Below, one piece after another: positions 11,825 to 24,324 of a stretch of DNA of 64,000 nt; within the stretch, counting starts at the first letter, position 1, and each line of letters begins with the position of its first letter. The notes under the pieces are model-generated. The model ran no database searches and was not told the origin of the DNA. It saw only the letters and a list, made by a program, of their open reading frames with translations. The position numbers and the translations under genes were made by a program. This DNA is from Talinum fruticosum (lineage: Eukaryota > Streptophyta > Magnoliopsida > Caryophyllales > Talinaceae). The DNA lies in NCBI GenBank assembly GCA_021018815.1, contig JAITYX010000003.1, forward strand, positions 12,729,501-12,793,500. The letters run 5' to 3'.

Positions 11825-13263
11825 CCAAGTGGACGGATCCAAAATCTAACATTATTGTTCCCGCAATCGGAAAATATCGAGATGCAAATTTCAATAGAAA
11901 TAAATGAAAAGGGAGTCGCCAGTCAGCTTTTACGAAAGAAAAACTAACAAAAACAAAATAAAAATTTTACTCTTCCAATCTTAGTATGGGAAAATTAAGA
12001 TTAAAAGTGGCTAAAATTGACTCCATCGGCCTTTGAACCGAGAATCGAATTCGGGGTGAGGGTAGGAAACATAGGGACAAACCCTTTCGTTCCATCCCTC
12101 CGAAGACGACCATTACTAGTTCGAGTAGTGAATTAAAATAATGTAAAACAAGCAAGCAAGCAACAACATGCGATAAAGAATTAAAGCAACCAAAACATAA
12201 TTAAGGAAAGTGATAACAACAGTAAATTAAAAAATAAGCAAAAAGAAAAGAAAGCGGAGAAGTAAAAGATTACATTGGGCAGGGAGGAATTAAAAGTGAT
12301 ACATCATTTGTCCACAATACGAAAAGCAATAATAGAAAGCATAAAAATAAAATAAATCGTTATGAGGATCGAATCCGTGCCCTCGAGTTATCCTACCTAC
12401 TGATATAGATCTCGGATCCGGATCTCTTGATGTGATGGTGGTGAATTGAAATGGGCTTTTTGTGAGATATGTGTGTAGGTAGGTAGGCGGATGTGTGACT
12501 AATGGAGTTTAGGGATCGGATGTAGGGAGTATGATGGAAGTAGAGAAGGAATTGGCTGAAAAGGGACCAAGAGATCAAAATACGTAATGGAGTATTCGAG
12601 TAGCTCTTAGGCGAATTTTAGCAGAGTAACATTGAGGGTTGAGCCATGGTGAGAATAAGAGCCAAGGCTCTCTATTTAAAGGGAGAGATTAGGCCAAGCA
12701 ATGACCGAGGGTTTGCATGCAGCTAGTCGTCCGTAACAATTGAAAATAAATTGGGCCACGATATCACAAGATTGAATCGGATAAAATCGAGATAAAGAAG
12801 GGAAAATAAACCGGGCCAAGATTGGTAGCTTTTATTTTTGATGCGCGATGCATGCTACTAGTCTCAGGTGGACTATCTTAGAGCCAAACCGCAAGCACTT
12901 TGGTGCTTGTGATCATGAAATGCAGCGTCTAACGTCGTCTTGAGATCTTCAGCTCCTTGTTTGGTTGGACCGAAGTGAAACGTATAATTCCGAGCCTGGA
13001 ATTTCCCGGCACGCGGCATTGGACTCTGTTATCGCTGAAGGCTTGGCCCGATTTTGGATCGTCTTAAAGAAAAGGGGATTTTTGGATCGACCCAATGTAA
13101 AAGGCTACTCATGTGGTGCTCGGGGTTCTTTGTGGTTTACTAGCTTCCGTCGCACCAATCAAACACAGTCCATGATCCAAATCCCGAAACAGATTCGAGA
13201 TTCTCATCATCGAGCCAACAAATAAAAAATAGAGAAAAGGACGACACTTTGTAGGTGTCTACA
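11825..13263 (-). mobile_element. Tat/Ogre-like LTR, minus orientation
   Basis: LTR approximately 11856-13263. It begins on the minus strand with TGTAGACACC at 13263 and ends near 11856, followed by about 30 bases of leader before the TRG LTR cuts it. The end carries the motif AAAAGGGAGTCGCC on the plus strand, also seen near 63700 in the Tat leader at the window end. A TATA-like TTTAAATAGAG lies near 12670. No coding capacity is visible. It is the inverted partner of 13264-14655. TSDs cannot be established because both ends are cut. Confidence 0.8.
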
Positions 13264-14655
13264 CACATAAATAGCTTTTTTCCTTAGGTCGATCTAAAAA
13301 TCCCCTTTTCTTTCTGGACGATCCAAGAACCGAGCCAAGCCTCAAGAGATGATGGAGTCCAAGGCCGCTGCATCGGGCAATTCCAACGTTAGAAACTCGC
13401 GTTTCACTTTTGTCCAATCGGACAAGGAGTCGAAGACCTCAAGACGATGTTTGACGCCGCATTTCATGATCACAAGCATCAAAGTCCTATGTTTTGGCTC
13501 CAAGACAGTCCACTCAAGACTCGGGAGCACGTATCCCGCATTAAAAATGAAACCCGCCAAAACTTGAAACCCGCCAAAAATGGAAACCCGCCAAAAATGA
13601 AAACTTTTCATTTATGGAAAGCCGCTATGGCCAACACCTGCCACCCCTAAATAGTAAGTGGAACGCTGCGCTTGCCCAGGACACACCTTTGGAAACACGC
13701 TAGGGCACAAAACCTTACGCATCCCTTGGTGGCTAGCACCGGCCATCCCGCTTCTATCCGGTCTTATCTCTTCTATCCGGCTCAATCTTCATAATATCCT
13801 ACCCAGCTTTTGTTGCTGCTATTGGACGGCTGGGCCGAGAGCTAACCCTAGTCATTCCTTAACATAACCTCTCCCTATAAATAGAGAGCCTTGGCTCTCA
13901 TCTCAAGTTGCCGAAATCAGCCTAAGAGCTACCGAATACTTTTTTGGTATTCCGATCTCTTGGTCTCTTTTCAGCCTATTCCCATTCTCGGTCTCCAATC
14001 TCACCACATCTCGAACCCATAAACTCCATCAGCCACACATCCGTCCGCTTATCTCCATAAAATACCGACAAAAATCCCCTCTCATTCGCCATCGAGATCC
14101 GGATCGGCAGGAGGGACAACCCGAGGGCATAGATCCAGTTCCACAATGCTTTATTTTATTTTATGCTTTCTTTATTGTTTTCGGTATTGTGGACAAACGA
14201 TGTATCGCTTTTAATTCCTCCCCAACCGATGTAATCTCTTTAATTCCCGCTTTTCTTTCTTTTTCTTTTTCTTTCTTTACCGCATTCTTTATTTCGGCCT
14301 TTATCGCTTTCCTTAATTATGTCTTGGTTGCTTTAATCCTTTTTCGCATGTTGTTGTATGCTTGTGCTTTTTGCATTATTCTAATCCACTACTAAAACTA
14401 GTAGTGGCGGTCTTCAGACGGGCGGAATGGAAGGGTTTATCCCTGCATTTTGTATCCTTGCCCCGAATCCGATTCTCGATTCAAAGACTCGATGGAATCA
14501 TTTTTACCCTTTTTCGCTCTTAGTTTTCCCATACTAAGATCGAGAGAGCAAATCTTTATTTTTGTTTTTGTTAGTTTTTCTTTCTTAAAAACTGACGGGC
14601 AACTCCCTTTTATTTATTTCTTCTAAATTTGCATCTCGGTTACTTTTTGACTACA
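13264..14655 (+). mobile_element. Tat/Ogre-like LTR, plus orientation, 5'-truncated
   Basis: Reverse-complement relative of 11856-13263, starting roughly 130 bases into the LTR and abutting the start of the minus copy. It has the promoter CCCTATAAATAGAGAGCC near 13872 and ends near GACTACA at 14655, followed by the Tat leader. The two LTRs are clearly related but diverged (many substitutions and indels). They form an imperfect palindrome of about 2.8 kb centred near 13263. Confidence 0.8.
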
Positions 14656-15336
14656 TGATAAGAAAATAGGATCCGGATCTCGCCAAGTCAAGGTAGAGGT
14701 CGGGGCAATCTCCTCAGCCGTAGCCTCCGGTTGGCGCCGGCAACCACTAGGTACAGTGTCACCGCCCGCACCGAGTGGTCAATAGGCGTGGCTTCGGTCT
14801 AGATTGGCGTTTTCACACTAATCGGCCCTAAAGCCTCACGGTAGATTTAGAACCCTAATTTCATTTATCTTTCAGCTAAGAAATAATATCCCGAGACTTC
14901 TCAAAATAACTACTAAAATAAAATGGTTAATAAAATTGCCATTCAACTTTACTTAGTTCGCTTCAAATCAGATTTAATAAAACTCGAAAATCTTGATAAA
15001 AAATTCATCCCAACATTCCAAGATTGAATTTCTAAAACTATCTTCAAACTCAATCTTTAAAAAGAGACCCGACACATGTGGGAAAGCTCCGCTGGCCCCG
15101 GCTAGTCGTGGTTCCTATAGTAGGGTGTTCGTTTATTAATGTATTATGTATTTTACAATGAAGACTCTTATGCAATGGTATGAAATGCGGGACTCGATTC
15201 TAAAAATGCGTTCCATTATTTAATATGATGCACAAAACTTAGGAAAGAATACAAAGACCAAATTAAAACAAAATTGAACTAGCCCCCATTCCCTTAAAAG
15301 AAAATAATAATAAGAAAAATGGAAAATTTTCAAGTC
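14656..15336 (+). other. Tat/Ogre-like 5' leader
   Basis: Non-coding leader downstream of the Tat LTR, with a GC-rich part (GGTTGGCGCCGGCAACC near 14734) and then AT-rich sequence. A diverged copy lies in reverse at 63300-63680, and part of it recurs at 52745-52840. It is interrupted at 15336 by a SIRE-like LTR, with AAGTC (15332-15336) as the target duplication. Confidence 0.7.
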
Positions 15337-16890
15337 TCGAAGACCGAGATTTACATCTCACCTTTCTGAATTCTATCAAGGGAATCAGGTATAAGACTTT
15401 CTCACTTATAAAGTTTTGATTCCAAGTCATTCCTCGTGTCTTAGAAACTTTTCTGAGTGATATGGTATTTTCCCCAAGTGTTATAGAAATTATCTCGTGC
15501 ATTTATAGATGTCTCTCTATGACTCATAAAGCATATCTACACTTACCATGTCTCACTCGGTTCCGAGTCACTCAACACTCGTAAATATTGCATGATTCAA
15601 ACACTATCCTTTTCGTGCTTTAACTCGATATTTTTAGTTTGAATTCATGCTCGCCTAGATCAAGTTTATTTCCTGTGATATTCTTTAGTTAACTTGATTC
15701 TCTTTTAGATCGACTCGGATGGAATTTTGAGTATCATGAATATTAGACTCGTAAAATTCCATTCCTTTTCTCACCCGGATAATTAGTAACTTAATTATCT
15801 TATTTACATCATTATCTCGTGTCTAATCTTGGACCAAAGTATTTTATACTTTGAGAACCAAATTGATTTACTTTTGTAGGTGATTCAAACGAGGCTATTC
15901 CAAATTTGAAATACAAAAGTAACCGGCTTCAAAACGTCAAATCACCAGCAGACAAGGCTTTTTCCACCTCCGACCTAGCCTCGTACATCGTGTCGGATTG
16001 TCTGTTTCCGAAATGGAAATCTACAACACTAAACTCAACGGTGGTTTCCACCTTACTTTTGAAGACACCGCCAAGTGGTTTTAAGCACTTCTAAGGGAGT
16101 CAAGAGCCGTTGTCTAACGCTCATATTTCAACGGATATTTTCCGAGTGACTCGGAAAATCCTATACAACGGTCACAAAGGACTTTCAGTCGAAGATGGAC
16201 ACAACGGCTAAGCTGCTTGGTCATCTATAAATAGAAGCCAACTCTCAAGACTTGAAGATTGCCGAATCTATTGTTAATACGCATACTTGATCAAAAGTCA
16301 TTGTATTCATTCTCAATCTTCTACTTACAAATCCAATTTTCTAATTCACTATATTCTCGAGTTGTAAGGTCTTGTACTTAGTTACAAACATTCTTTTTCT
16401 TACTCTCTAAGTAAGGTCCCTTGACTCGAGCCGTAAGGGTTAACTCAGCTCGCTTGTCCATAACTCGTAAGGGTTATCTCAGCTAGGAAGTAGTAGATCG
16501 GATAAGGGAATTTCGAGTCTAGCAAAACTTGTAAGGAGTTGTCTAAGTGAGTAACTCGGGTTGAGTCGTCTACGGTATTTTATGGACTCAAAATAGTGAA
16601 TTTGACTTCGTGCTTGGATTAGCACGATTCGTGGTTTTCTCGCCCCAGGAGGGTTTCCACGTACTTTCTAAGTTATTACTTTTCCGAGTACATTCTAGAC
16701 TCGGACAATTTCGCATTCTGTTTAATTTGTTTCTTCAATCATCTCTTATTTCGAGTTGGCTCATTTTCCGAGTTCATCTTTGACTCTCACTCTCCTTAGA
16801 GTCATATCTATTTCAAATCTCAAGCAAGTTTCATCATCACCCTATTCACCCCCTCTAGGGTGACTTAGTCTCTCTCCGAGCGGACCTTCA
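15337..16890 (+). mobile_element. SIRE-like copia LTR, solo state
   Basis: 1554 bp, from TCGAAGACC (eroded TGAAG) to CCTTCA. It is flanked by AAGTC on the left and AATTC on the right, and both flanks are Tat leader sequence. No PBS follows, so structurally it is a solo LTR. It aligns over its full length with 27628-30421. A TATA box, CTATAAATAGAAGCC, is at about 16226. The uninterrupted sequence GTAAGGTCTTGTACTTAG near 16365 is the empty site matching the TRG insertion at 28661. Confidence 0.88.
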
Positions 16891-18085
16891 AATTCCACGG
16901 TCCAAAAGACTAACAAGGTGTGTGCCATAGGCCAGGACAAAGAATAAAATGATCCAAGGATTGCTCAAACCCAAGAAAACCGCGAAACGGGCCGGGCCTA
17001 AGCCGTGGCCAGCACCAACCACATATGAATCGTGCGGGGTTTTATGATTGCTCATGTACCAATTGTAGTGGGACTCGAAGAACTCCGAAAAACACCTATA
17101 AATATGATGGACGTGCGACGCAAAAGAAATACCAATCATCAAAACCTTCATTCAATCGCACCATATCTCCTTCTTACATTCAAAAATAGAATCATGAATT
17201 ACATGACCGAGTTAACTCGATGGATGCATGAGATGGGTAACATGGATAGGTAGGGGTTAACCAATTATGGGCTGAATGTATTATTCAACATTTGCTAGGT
17301 GAAGATCTATTAGCCTTTCTTAAGGGCTGCTATGGTCTACTAGGATTGTCACCACCAAGTCTTTAGGTTCTGGGATAAGGAACCGTGCCCTCGCGTGAAG
17401 AATTCGATGCCATACTAAGCAGCTTTAGGCGAACAAAACCGGCTATTCCCAAATCTTTCGAAAACCTCCACGAGAAATACAAATATTTATTGAAATTGAG
17501 TAATAAGAATCTAGGGTGGATTCTTATTGGGAATCGAGTGACCTTGACCAATCTGATGAATCACTACCGCAAGCATGTATGCCTATGCAGATCCCATTAT
17601 CATCCCGAGAAGGCGAGCCATTATCACTTACATGATAGGTGGATTCCTCGCTAGTGGGGGTCACAAGGACTTGGCACCAGCGGCTCTACTAAGCCTAGTG
17701 GAACAGCTTAGAGAATTATTGTTCCCTAACTCCACTAATAGTAGTTGAAATAATAATTGGCTTAGATCGAGTTGAAGCCAACGCTAAACGAATTTCGTGG
17801 TAGCCCCTCTTATTACAAGTAACCATAAAACAACAAACGGAAGCAAGCAAACAATCGTAAACCAGTCAACAGAGCCTGCTAGAGGCTAAGGAGCCTCTAA
17901 ATTACGCCTAAAACTTAACTTTCGTTCCTCGCCTCTTCTGTCGCTATTTATTATTATTCCGATTTTAATCCTGTTGGGCCTAAAAGTTAGACTTTGACCA
18001 TGAAGGACACTAATATTTGATTTTGCATCTATGATGTGCAGATTTGGTTAATGGAACATGTATGGCTTATTAATACTCGTAAACC
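16891..18085 (+). pseudogene. Tat/Ogre-like leader and upstream ORF1 fragment (first copy)
   Basis: Leader to about 17160, then a broken ORF ahead of where gag would be. Recognisable segments are the stretch around 17200-17330 (TRWMHEMGNMD then a W-rich part) and 17400-17600 (EFDAILSSFRRTKPAIPKS). Near 18050 comes the start of a motif that in the second copy reads IWLMEHLWLI. It resembles the extra ORF upstream of gag in Ogre/Tat elements; the function of that ORF is not established. Stops and frameshifts are frequent. The sequence is the paralogue of 30422-32845. It stops abruptly near 18085, where SIRE gag begins. Confidence 0.65.
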
Positions 18086-19590
18086 AGGGAAGAAGGTCCG
18101 AGTTCCTCTAACTCGAAGAGGATCCCATGGCACTTATTGCTAGAGGCTTCAAGAGAATGATGAAGCACAAGAGATGGGAAAAGAAGCCAAAAGAAGAGTT
18201 CTATAAGAAAGACAAGAAGGATAGAAAAGGTGAATATTCTTCTACTTCAAAGTTATCTTTAAGTAAGAACTCCGGATGCTTTAAATGTGGCAAGAAGGAA
18301 CACATAGTCAAAGACTCGTCCAAAGAGAAAATAGGACAGAAGGAAGACAAAGCCTATGATGGCCACATGGAGTGACAAGAACTCATCGAAGATGACGAGG
18401 ACTCGGATGACTCAAAGTGTCCGATGGCACTTTCTCGACTCGAAGTAGAAGCGAGTTAGACTCGGATCAATCAGACAATGAGGAAGCTAATCCTCAAGAG
18501 GTAATTGAGTACTTTCTAAAATTCTCCAAAGCTGATTTGGCTAAGTATATTTTCACTTTGGAAGAAAAGTCCAATTCCGATTCTTCTCACTTTAAAGAAC
18601 AACTTGAGTCAATTTCCTTTGAGAGCATTTCTTTAAAAATGAGTTGGAAAACCGAGACTCACACTTAGAGAACTCAAGACCGATGCTTAAATCAATGAGA
18701 CTCGATCCGGGTTACTCGTAAGAGAGAATGAGCAGACTAAAGCAAAAGCTCAATGAGTCTCAAGATCTTGTTTTAAAGTTTACTCAAGGTCGAAAAACCT
18801 TGACATGCTCTTGGGGTCTCAATGTGTCTCCTTCAGTAAAAGAGGGTCTTGGTTTTAACAAAGAAGAGGAATCCAATTCCTACTCGTAACTTTTCAAAAG
18901 GATTCTAGAACTGTAAAGTTCAGGAAAGCCGAGCACGATCCTATTTATAAGAAAGAAAAAGGACTGAGCCTGCATAAGTTTACAAGAGAAAACCATTTCC
19001 CTAGTTTTTAAAAGGAAAGCTTTTCAAGAATAAGAGACACAGACTCAGCTTTCTAAACGGAAGACTCGGAATCGACTAATCCCAATGTCATTCAAATCTG
19101 GTTTTGAAAAACCTTCTTCCTCGTAAAGGGACAACAAGTAAAGAGTGTTACTGGGTTTGTTAGAGGAAGTGAGAAGGGTTAGTTTGTCTTTGTTTTGCAG
19201 GTTACTCGTAAAAGATCAACAGGACACCGGTACCTTGCCAGTGGATGCTCACGTCACATGTCAGGAGACTCGGGACTCTTTTCCGAGTTAGAAGAGTACA
19301 AAGGAGGAAAGGTCACATTTGGAGATGACAACAAAGGCAAAATAATTGGGATAGGCAAGATTGGAAAGGGAAGCAATCTGGTCAGCCCAGCTTCCCTTGT
19401 CAAAGGATTAAAGTATAATCTGCTTAGCATCTCTCAATTATGTGATAAAAGTCAAGAGGTAAGATTCACTCAAACCAAATGTTACATTTCTAATGACACT
19501 ACCAATGAGATCAAACTCTCAAGTAAGAGATCAGGTAACACTTACATTATTCCTCTCTCGATCCTAGTTAAAATCTATCATGTTTAAAAG
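18086..19590 (+). pseudogene. SIRE-like copia gag C-terminus and protease
   Basis: Starts mid-gag at a recombination junction. A basic region (LIARGFKRMMKHKRWEKK, about 18127-18190) precedes a zinc knuckle CFKCGKKEHIVKDS, whose last Cys is replaced by Ser. The protease region at 19195-19587 keeps GCSRHMSGD and GLKYNLLSISQLCD, but the catalytic Asp before SGC reads Ala (LASGCSRHM). Several frameshifts lie between 18375 and 19195. A second partial copy of this segment is at 60590-61505. Confidence 0.85.
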
Positions 19591-19843
19591 CATCACTTCA
19601 TGATGACTCGTGGAAATGGCATCGTAGATTAGGCCATGTTAGCATGCATACTATTAAGAAATTGGCATCTCATGGTATAATTAGAGGTTTGCCTAACTCG
19701 TGCTTTCAAGAAAGACAAAGTTTGTGAAGCTTGCACAAGAGGGAAACAAGTCGGATCATCATTCAAATCATCGAAGACAGCTTCCACATCCAAGGTGCTT
19801 GAATTGCTACATATGAACTTATGTGGTGAAATCCTCGTTAAGA
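19591..19843 (+). pseudogene. SIRE-like pre-integrase (GAG_pre-integrs) fragment
   Basis: WHRRLGHVSMHTIKKL near 19618 and the following CxxCxKGKQ-type region (now frameshifted) form the zinc-binding module ahead of the copia integrase core. It runs to 19843, where a TRG solo LTR interrupts it, and resumes at 21135. Confidence 0.8.
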
Positions 19844-21134
19844 TGATGGAAAGTGACCGGCCTTGTGATTTGAGCTGAATAAATGTTCATTCTAAAAAGT
19901 CATGTGTGCTTAAAGTTCAACCGGAAGAGCTTGACTATTCTATGAGCAAACGGAGATGCTTAAGGTTTTACCGCTTGAAGTCATCCTTATGATCTTATGT
20001 GCATAAATAAGTGTTTAAAGAAGGTTAGTCAAGAAGAGTTTAAATCAGCCACGCCTAAATCCCTCCATGTCAAGGCAAAGAGAAGTCCGGCTATGACTTG
20101 CTTCAAGTGTTACTATTTTTCCCTTGTTCATAAATAATCAAGAGGGTCGGACCAAGGGTCAACATGACCGAAGTCAAGCACCTAATATCCAGCAGCCAAT
20201 GACACATATGAAGGAGAATTCTAGAAGCACTCACCTTGGTGGGAGTTGGTTAGAAGGATGCTTGGCAAAGGGGAAATTCAATCACATCCACATGTTCCCA
20301 AAAGTTCAAATACTTGGCTAGAATTTATCCAAGCTTAACTTGGAGAGGAGGAAAGAATCTAATTAGTTTCATTTTCATTTTGCATTATTTTCAGCATGGT
20401 TTTCGGTTATGTAACATGCCAAGGCAAGGCATTATAAATTCAGCTCATATGCTTCATTGTAAAAACACTTTTTGATGAATATATGAATTTGAGCTTTGCT
20501 CTTGAGATGGATTTCTCAACCTTTGAATCCTCAAAGCCGTATCCGTGCTTGGCCTCACGGTGGTGTCCTTTGAGTCACTTAAGTCCCGGTGGTGTTTCTG
20601 TATCCGGATCGCTTAGGTGCGCCCTTGATTCACTCGGCGGTGTTTCAGTATCCAAGCCCGAGTCAAGGTACTATCCAACGACTCTGCCATCCCATAACTC
20701 ACAATCTACCCAGCCATTTCACTCCAAATTTTAACCACAATCCTCCCAATCCACGAATCATCTCTTTCCCAAATTTCACACACTTCATCATACATGAGTT
20801 GAGTCCACTTCCACCAAACCTCAGCTTAAACCAAGAACCCCTCCGTCCTCCACATCAAAACCAAACAAAGGGTATCAATCAGTACATCCAGCCAGCAGAC
20901 ATCAACTTCTGGCTATCTGTTCAGGTAGTTCCCCTAATCCAAAATTCACGAAACTTGGCCACAACCTTGCTCCATTAGTTACCTCACTCCCCTCCAAGTT
21001 TCGTCCAAATCCAAGCTCATTTACCCCTCCTTTCACCTTTTTCCCCAGAACCGCACCTGCAGGTCCTATTCTCGCCCTGGTTGTGTGTTTTGCGGTTTTC
21101 CCTTCTTTTTCTTTGCTTCCGCCACTACACATCA
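19844..21134 (+). mobile_element. TRG solo LTR (TSD TAAGA)
   Basis: 1291 bp, TGATGGAAAGTG...CACTACACATCA, flanked on both sides by TAAGA (19839-19843 and 21135-21139). Excision in silico rejoins the copia integrase reading frame (ILVK followed by SLGVKSYVIVIIDDYSRF). The TATA region is GGCATTATAAATTCAGC near 20428. The hairpin array is at 20543-20668. Confidence 0.95.
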
Positions 21135-22000
21135 TAAGAGCCTCGGAGTTAAATCATATGTAATTGTTATTATTGATGATTATTCACGATTTACTTGGGT
21201 GTGTTTTCTTAAGCACAAAAATGAAGCATTCAAGGAGTTCAAGCAAGCTCGCAGAAAAATTCAAGTTGAGTCTCGTACTCGGATCCGGAGAATTTGAACT
21301 CGTCCATGGAAGGGAGTTCGACTACTCAAAATTCTCGGAGTTTTGTGACAAGAATGGTATCTCTCACAACTTCTCAGCACTAAGAACTCCTCAACAAAAT
21401 GGAGTAGTGGAGAGAAAGAACAGAACTCTTGAAGAAATAGCTAGGACAATGATGATCGAGCACAACCTACCCTACTATTTCTGGGCCGAGGCAGTCAACA
21501 CAGCCAACTACACTTTGAATAGATGCCTCATCGGATCGATATCGAAGAAAACACCTTACAAGCTCTATAAAGGGAAGAAACCTAATATTTCCTATTTCAA
21601 ACCTTTCGGATGCAAATGCTTTGTTCATAACAATGGTAAGGACCACCTGACCAAGTTTGATGCTTGGTCGGATGAAGGTATTTTTCAAGGTTACTCATCT
21701 CATAGTAAAGCTTATCGCATTTTCAATAAGAGAACTAACAAAGTGGAAGAAAGTATCCACGTTGTGTTTGATGAGATTGAACAGAAAAACCCAATGAATC
21801 ATCATTCTCGGATCCGAAGCTCAGCAGAGATGATGACCTTGACAAGAGTGACCTTATCAGGAATCAAACCCAACCAGCTCAAAATGAAGTCACTCAAAAC
21901 GAAGTGACTCGTAATGAGACAACTCAAGAGGTCGTTCAGTAATGCTAAAGAACAATCTGATGAACAAGATCACTCGTAACAAGCTTCTGAAGATCAAACA
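21135..22000 (+). pseudogene. SIRE-like copia integrase core
   Basis: Contains VIVIIDDYSRFTWV (first catalytic Asp), a damaged second-Asp region around 21280-21310, and VVERKNRTLEEIARTM with the catalytic Glu near 21410. The conserved tail follows (PYYFWAEAVNTANYTLNR, FKPFGCKCFVHN). A frameshift near 21290 separates the first Asp from the rest. Downstream, 21900-22180 is the poorly conserved INT-RT linker. Confidence 0.88.
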
Positions 22001-22169
22001 ATTCAACCTACAGATCTGGTGAATCGGAGAACAGGTAGAGCATTCAAGTATGCTTCTAGTTATCCACTAGAAAACATATTATCCGATATCAACAGTAGGG
22101 TAAGAACTCGTTCCTCTCTTTAGAATCTATGTGCATTCACTGCATTCATTTCATTAATCGAACCCAAAA

Positions 22170-22985
22170 ATGCACTAGAGGCTCTAAATGAACCTGAATG
22201 GGTAGAGGCCATGCAAGAGGAACTCAATTAATTCGAAAGAAACCAAGTCCGGACTTTGACCAATCGACCTTCCGACCACCCAATCACAGGAACCAAATGG
22301 GTTTTCAAGAACAAACTGGATGAAGGTGGGTTGGTAGTCACAAACAAGACTAGACTTGTGGCTCAAGGTTACAATCAGGAAGAAGGGATTGATTGTGGGG
22401 AAACCTTTACACCTATTGCCGAATTGAAGCCATTAGAATCCTGTTGGCATTTGCATCTAGCATGAATATCAAGTTATATCAAATGGATGTTAAGTGTGCC
22501 TTTCTCAATGGTTTTATTGAAGAAGAAGTCTATGTTGAGCAACCTCCTCGTTTTGAAAACTTAGAATTTCCAAATCATGTTTTCAAACTTCAAAAAGCTC
22601 TTTATGGTCTTAAACAAGCTCCTAGAGCTTGGTACGAAAGATCGAGCAATTTCTTGGTTCAAAATGATTTTAGAAGAGGTCAGATCGATAAGACTCTCTT
22701 TGTAAAAACTAAGGGGAAAGATTTCCTTATCGCTCAGATTTATGTTGATGATATAATTTTTGGAGCTACTAATGAAAATCTGTGTCGAGACTTTTCCGAG
22801 CTAATGAGTTAGGAATTTCAAATGAGTATGATGGGAGAACTCAATTTCTTCCTTGGTCTACAAATCAAGCAAGACAAAGATGGAATCTATGTCCATCAAT
22901 CAAAGTACACCAAGGAGCTACTGAAAAATATAAACTCCAAGATGCAAAGCACGCAGCTACGCCTATGAGCAAGCAGACTTAAAAC
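22170..22985 (+). pseudogene. SIRE-like copia reverse transcriptase
   Basis: RT palm and fingers: EPEWVEAMQEELN, TKWVFKNKLDE, then after a frameshift near 22430 MDVKCAFLNGFIEEEVYVEQPP, KALYGLKQAPRAWYE and the catalytic IYVDDIIFGAT at about 22738. A further stop and frame change lie at about 22812. The order and motifs are those of copia RT. Broken in at least two places. Confidence 0.9.
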
Positions 22986-23683
22986 TTGACTCGGATGAGA
23001 AAGGTAAAGCAATAGATCGAAACTCTATCAAGGTATGATTGGATCTTTGCTATATCTTACTTCAAGTAGACCAGACATAATGTTTAGTGTCTGTCTATGT
23101 GCAAGATTTCAAGCTAATCCCAAAGAATCACATCTCACTCGCGGTGAAGAAAATATTTAGATATCTTGCAGGGACTCGTAATCTAGGTCCGTGGTACTCA
23201 AGAGACTCGTAACCGACTCTCACCGGATACTCGGATGCCGATTATGCTGGATACAAAGTTGATAGAAAGAGCACCTTAGGAGCTTGCCAATTTCTGGGTC
23301 AATCCTTAATATCTTTGCACTCAAATAAGCAAAACTCAGTAGCTTTATCAACTACCGAGGCTAAGTATATTGCAGCTGGAGCATGCCGCGCTCGGATCTT
23401 ATGGATAAAGCAACACTTGAGAGATCTTGGACTTTCTTTCAAATAAGTTCCAATCAAGTGTGACAATCGAGTGCAATTAGCATCATCAAAAATCCAGCTT
23501 CAACACTCAAAGACAAAGCGTATTGAGGTCGGTATCATTTCTTAAGAGATGATTCTGAGAAAGGTGATATTGAACTAAATTTCATTCCTACTAATCTTCA
23601 ATTAGCTGATATCTTTACTAAGCCTCTTGGTGAGGATCAGTTTTGTTTTATTAGGAATGAGCTTGGTATGTTAAATGCATAAT
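22986..23683 (+). pseudogene. SIRE-like copia RNase H and pol C-terminus
   Basis: Contains GYSDADYAGYKVDRKST near 23227, SVALSTTEAKYIAAG near 23335, and a C-terminus DIFTKPLGEDQF followed by a stop at about 23680. Several stops interrupt it. This ends the pol ORF. Confidence 0.88.
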
Positions 23684-24324
23684 TATGTGCTTTCTAGGTG
23701 AAAACTTCTTTGCATGATTATGTGTTATGTGTTTAGAATCCTTTAGTAACCATCAATTCAGTTGACTTAGTGATATTGAGCCGGTAGTTATTATTTGCTT
23801 CCAGCTTCGAGTCACTCAAAACCGAGTTGAGTCGGACTCGGACGTTGAGAAAATGGACATCAATCTTCCGAAATCATCTCTAGATAAGTGGAGAATTTCA
23901 TAATTTATTTTCAAAATCTTTTTCTTTCTCTCGCGCTCGTGATCGGACAACTAGCCGTTGGAAGGCAACCGCTAGAATTCTAACCGTTGAAAGAGAGAAC
24001 CGTCACACCGGTCCGAGGTGACTCGTTGAAAGAGCTGAGTCGAACGGATACCGAAGGATGATTATTTTCTCCTATAAATAGCGACTATTCTCCTTCATTT
24101 TGTTACTTTACTTTTCACTTTTTCTCTCTCTCGAAATCCAAACTTCGCGCACAAAGCTCTCTGCGTCTACAACGATTTCTGGTTATTTCAAGATTCGAGA
24201 AGTTCATCTCAAGTAAGCTCAACTGCTCTCAACTCTTTCTTCTACTCTTTTATTTTTTTTCTCTCTTCGAGTTCTTCTTCCCTCATCCTTTTCAAGCCTT
24301 CCTACTCTCTCTTTTTCTCCAAAA
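23684..24324 (+). other. Region between pol and the third ORF, with a TATA-like box
   Basis: No ORF of note. It contains TATAAATA at 24073-24080 followed by a pyrimidine-rich stretch, 250 bases upstream of the third ORF. SIRE/Maximus elements carry an env-like ORF here. Whether this TATA is an internal promoter is an inference. Confidence 0.5.
24073..24080 (+). promoter_or_regulatory. TATA-like box ahead of the env-like ORF
   Basis: CTCCTATAAATAGCGAC in the pol-ORF3 spacer. The same core is found in the SIRE LTR promoter (16226). No transcript evidence is available from sequence. Confidence 0.4.

Noticed and set aside
11895..11925. Endogenous pararetrovirus leader suggested by the GGGAGTCGCC motif
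   Set aside because: Motif sits at the end of Tat-type LTRs in several copies here; no caulimovirus-type coding region seen.
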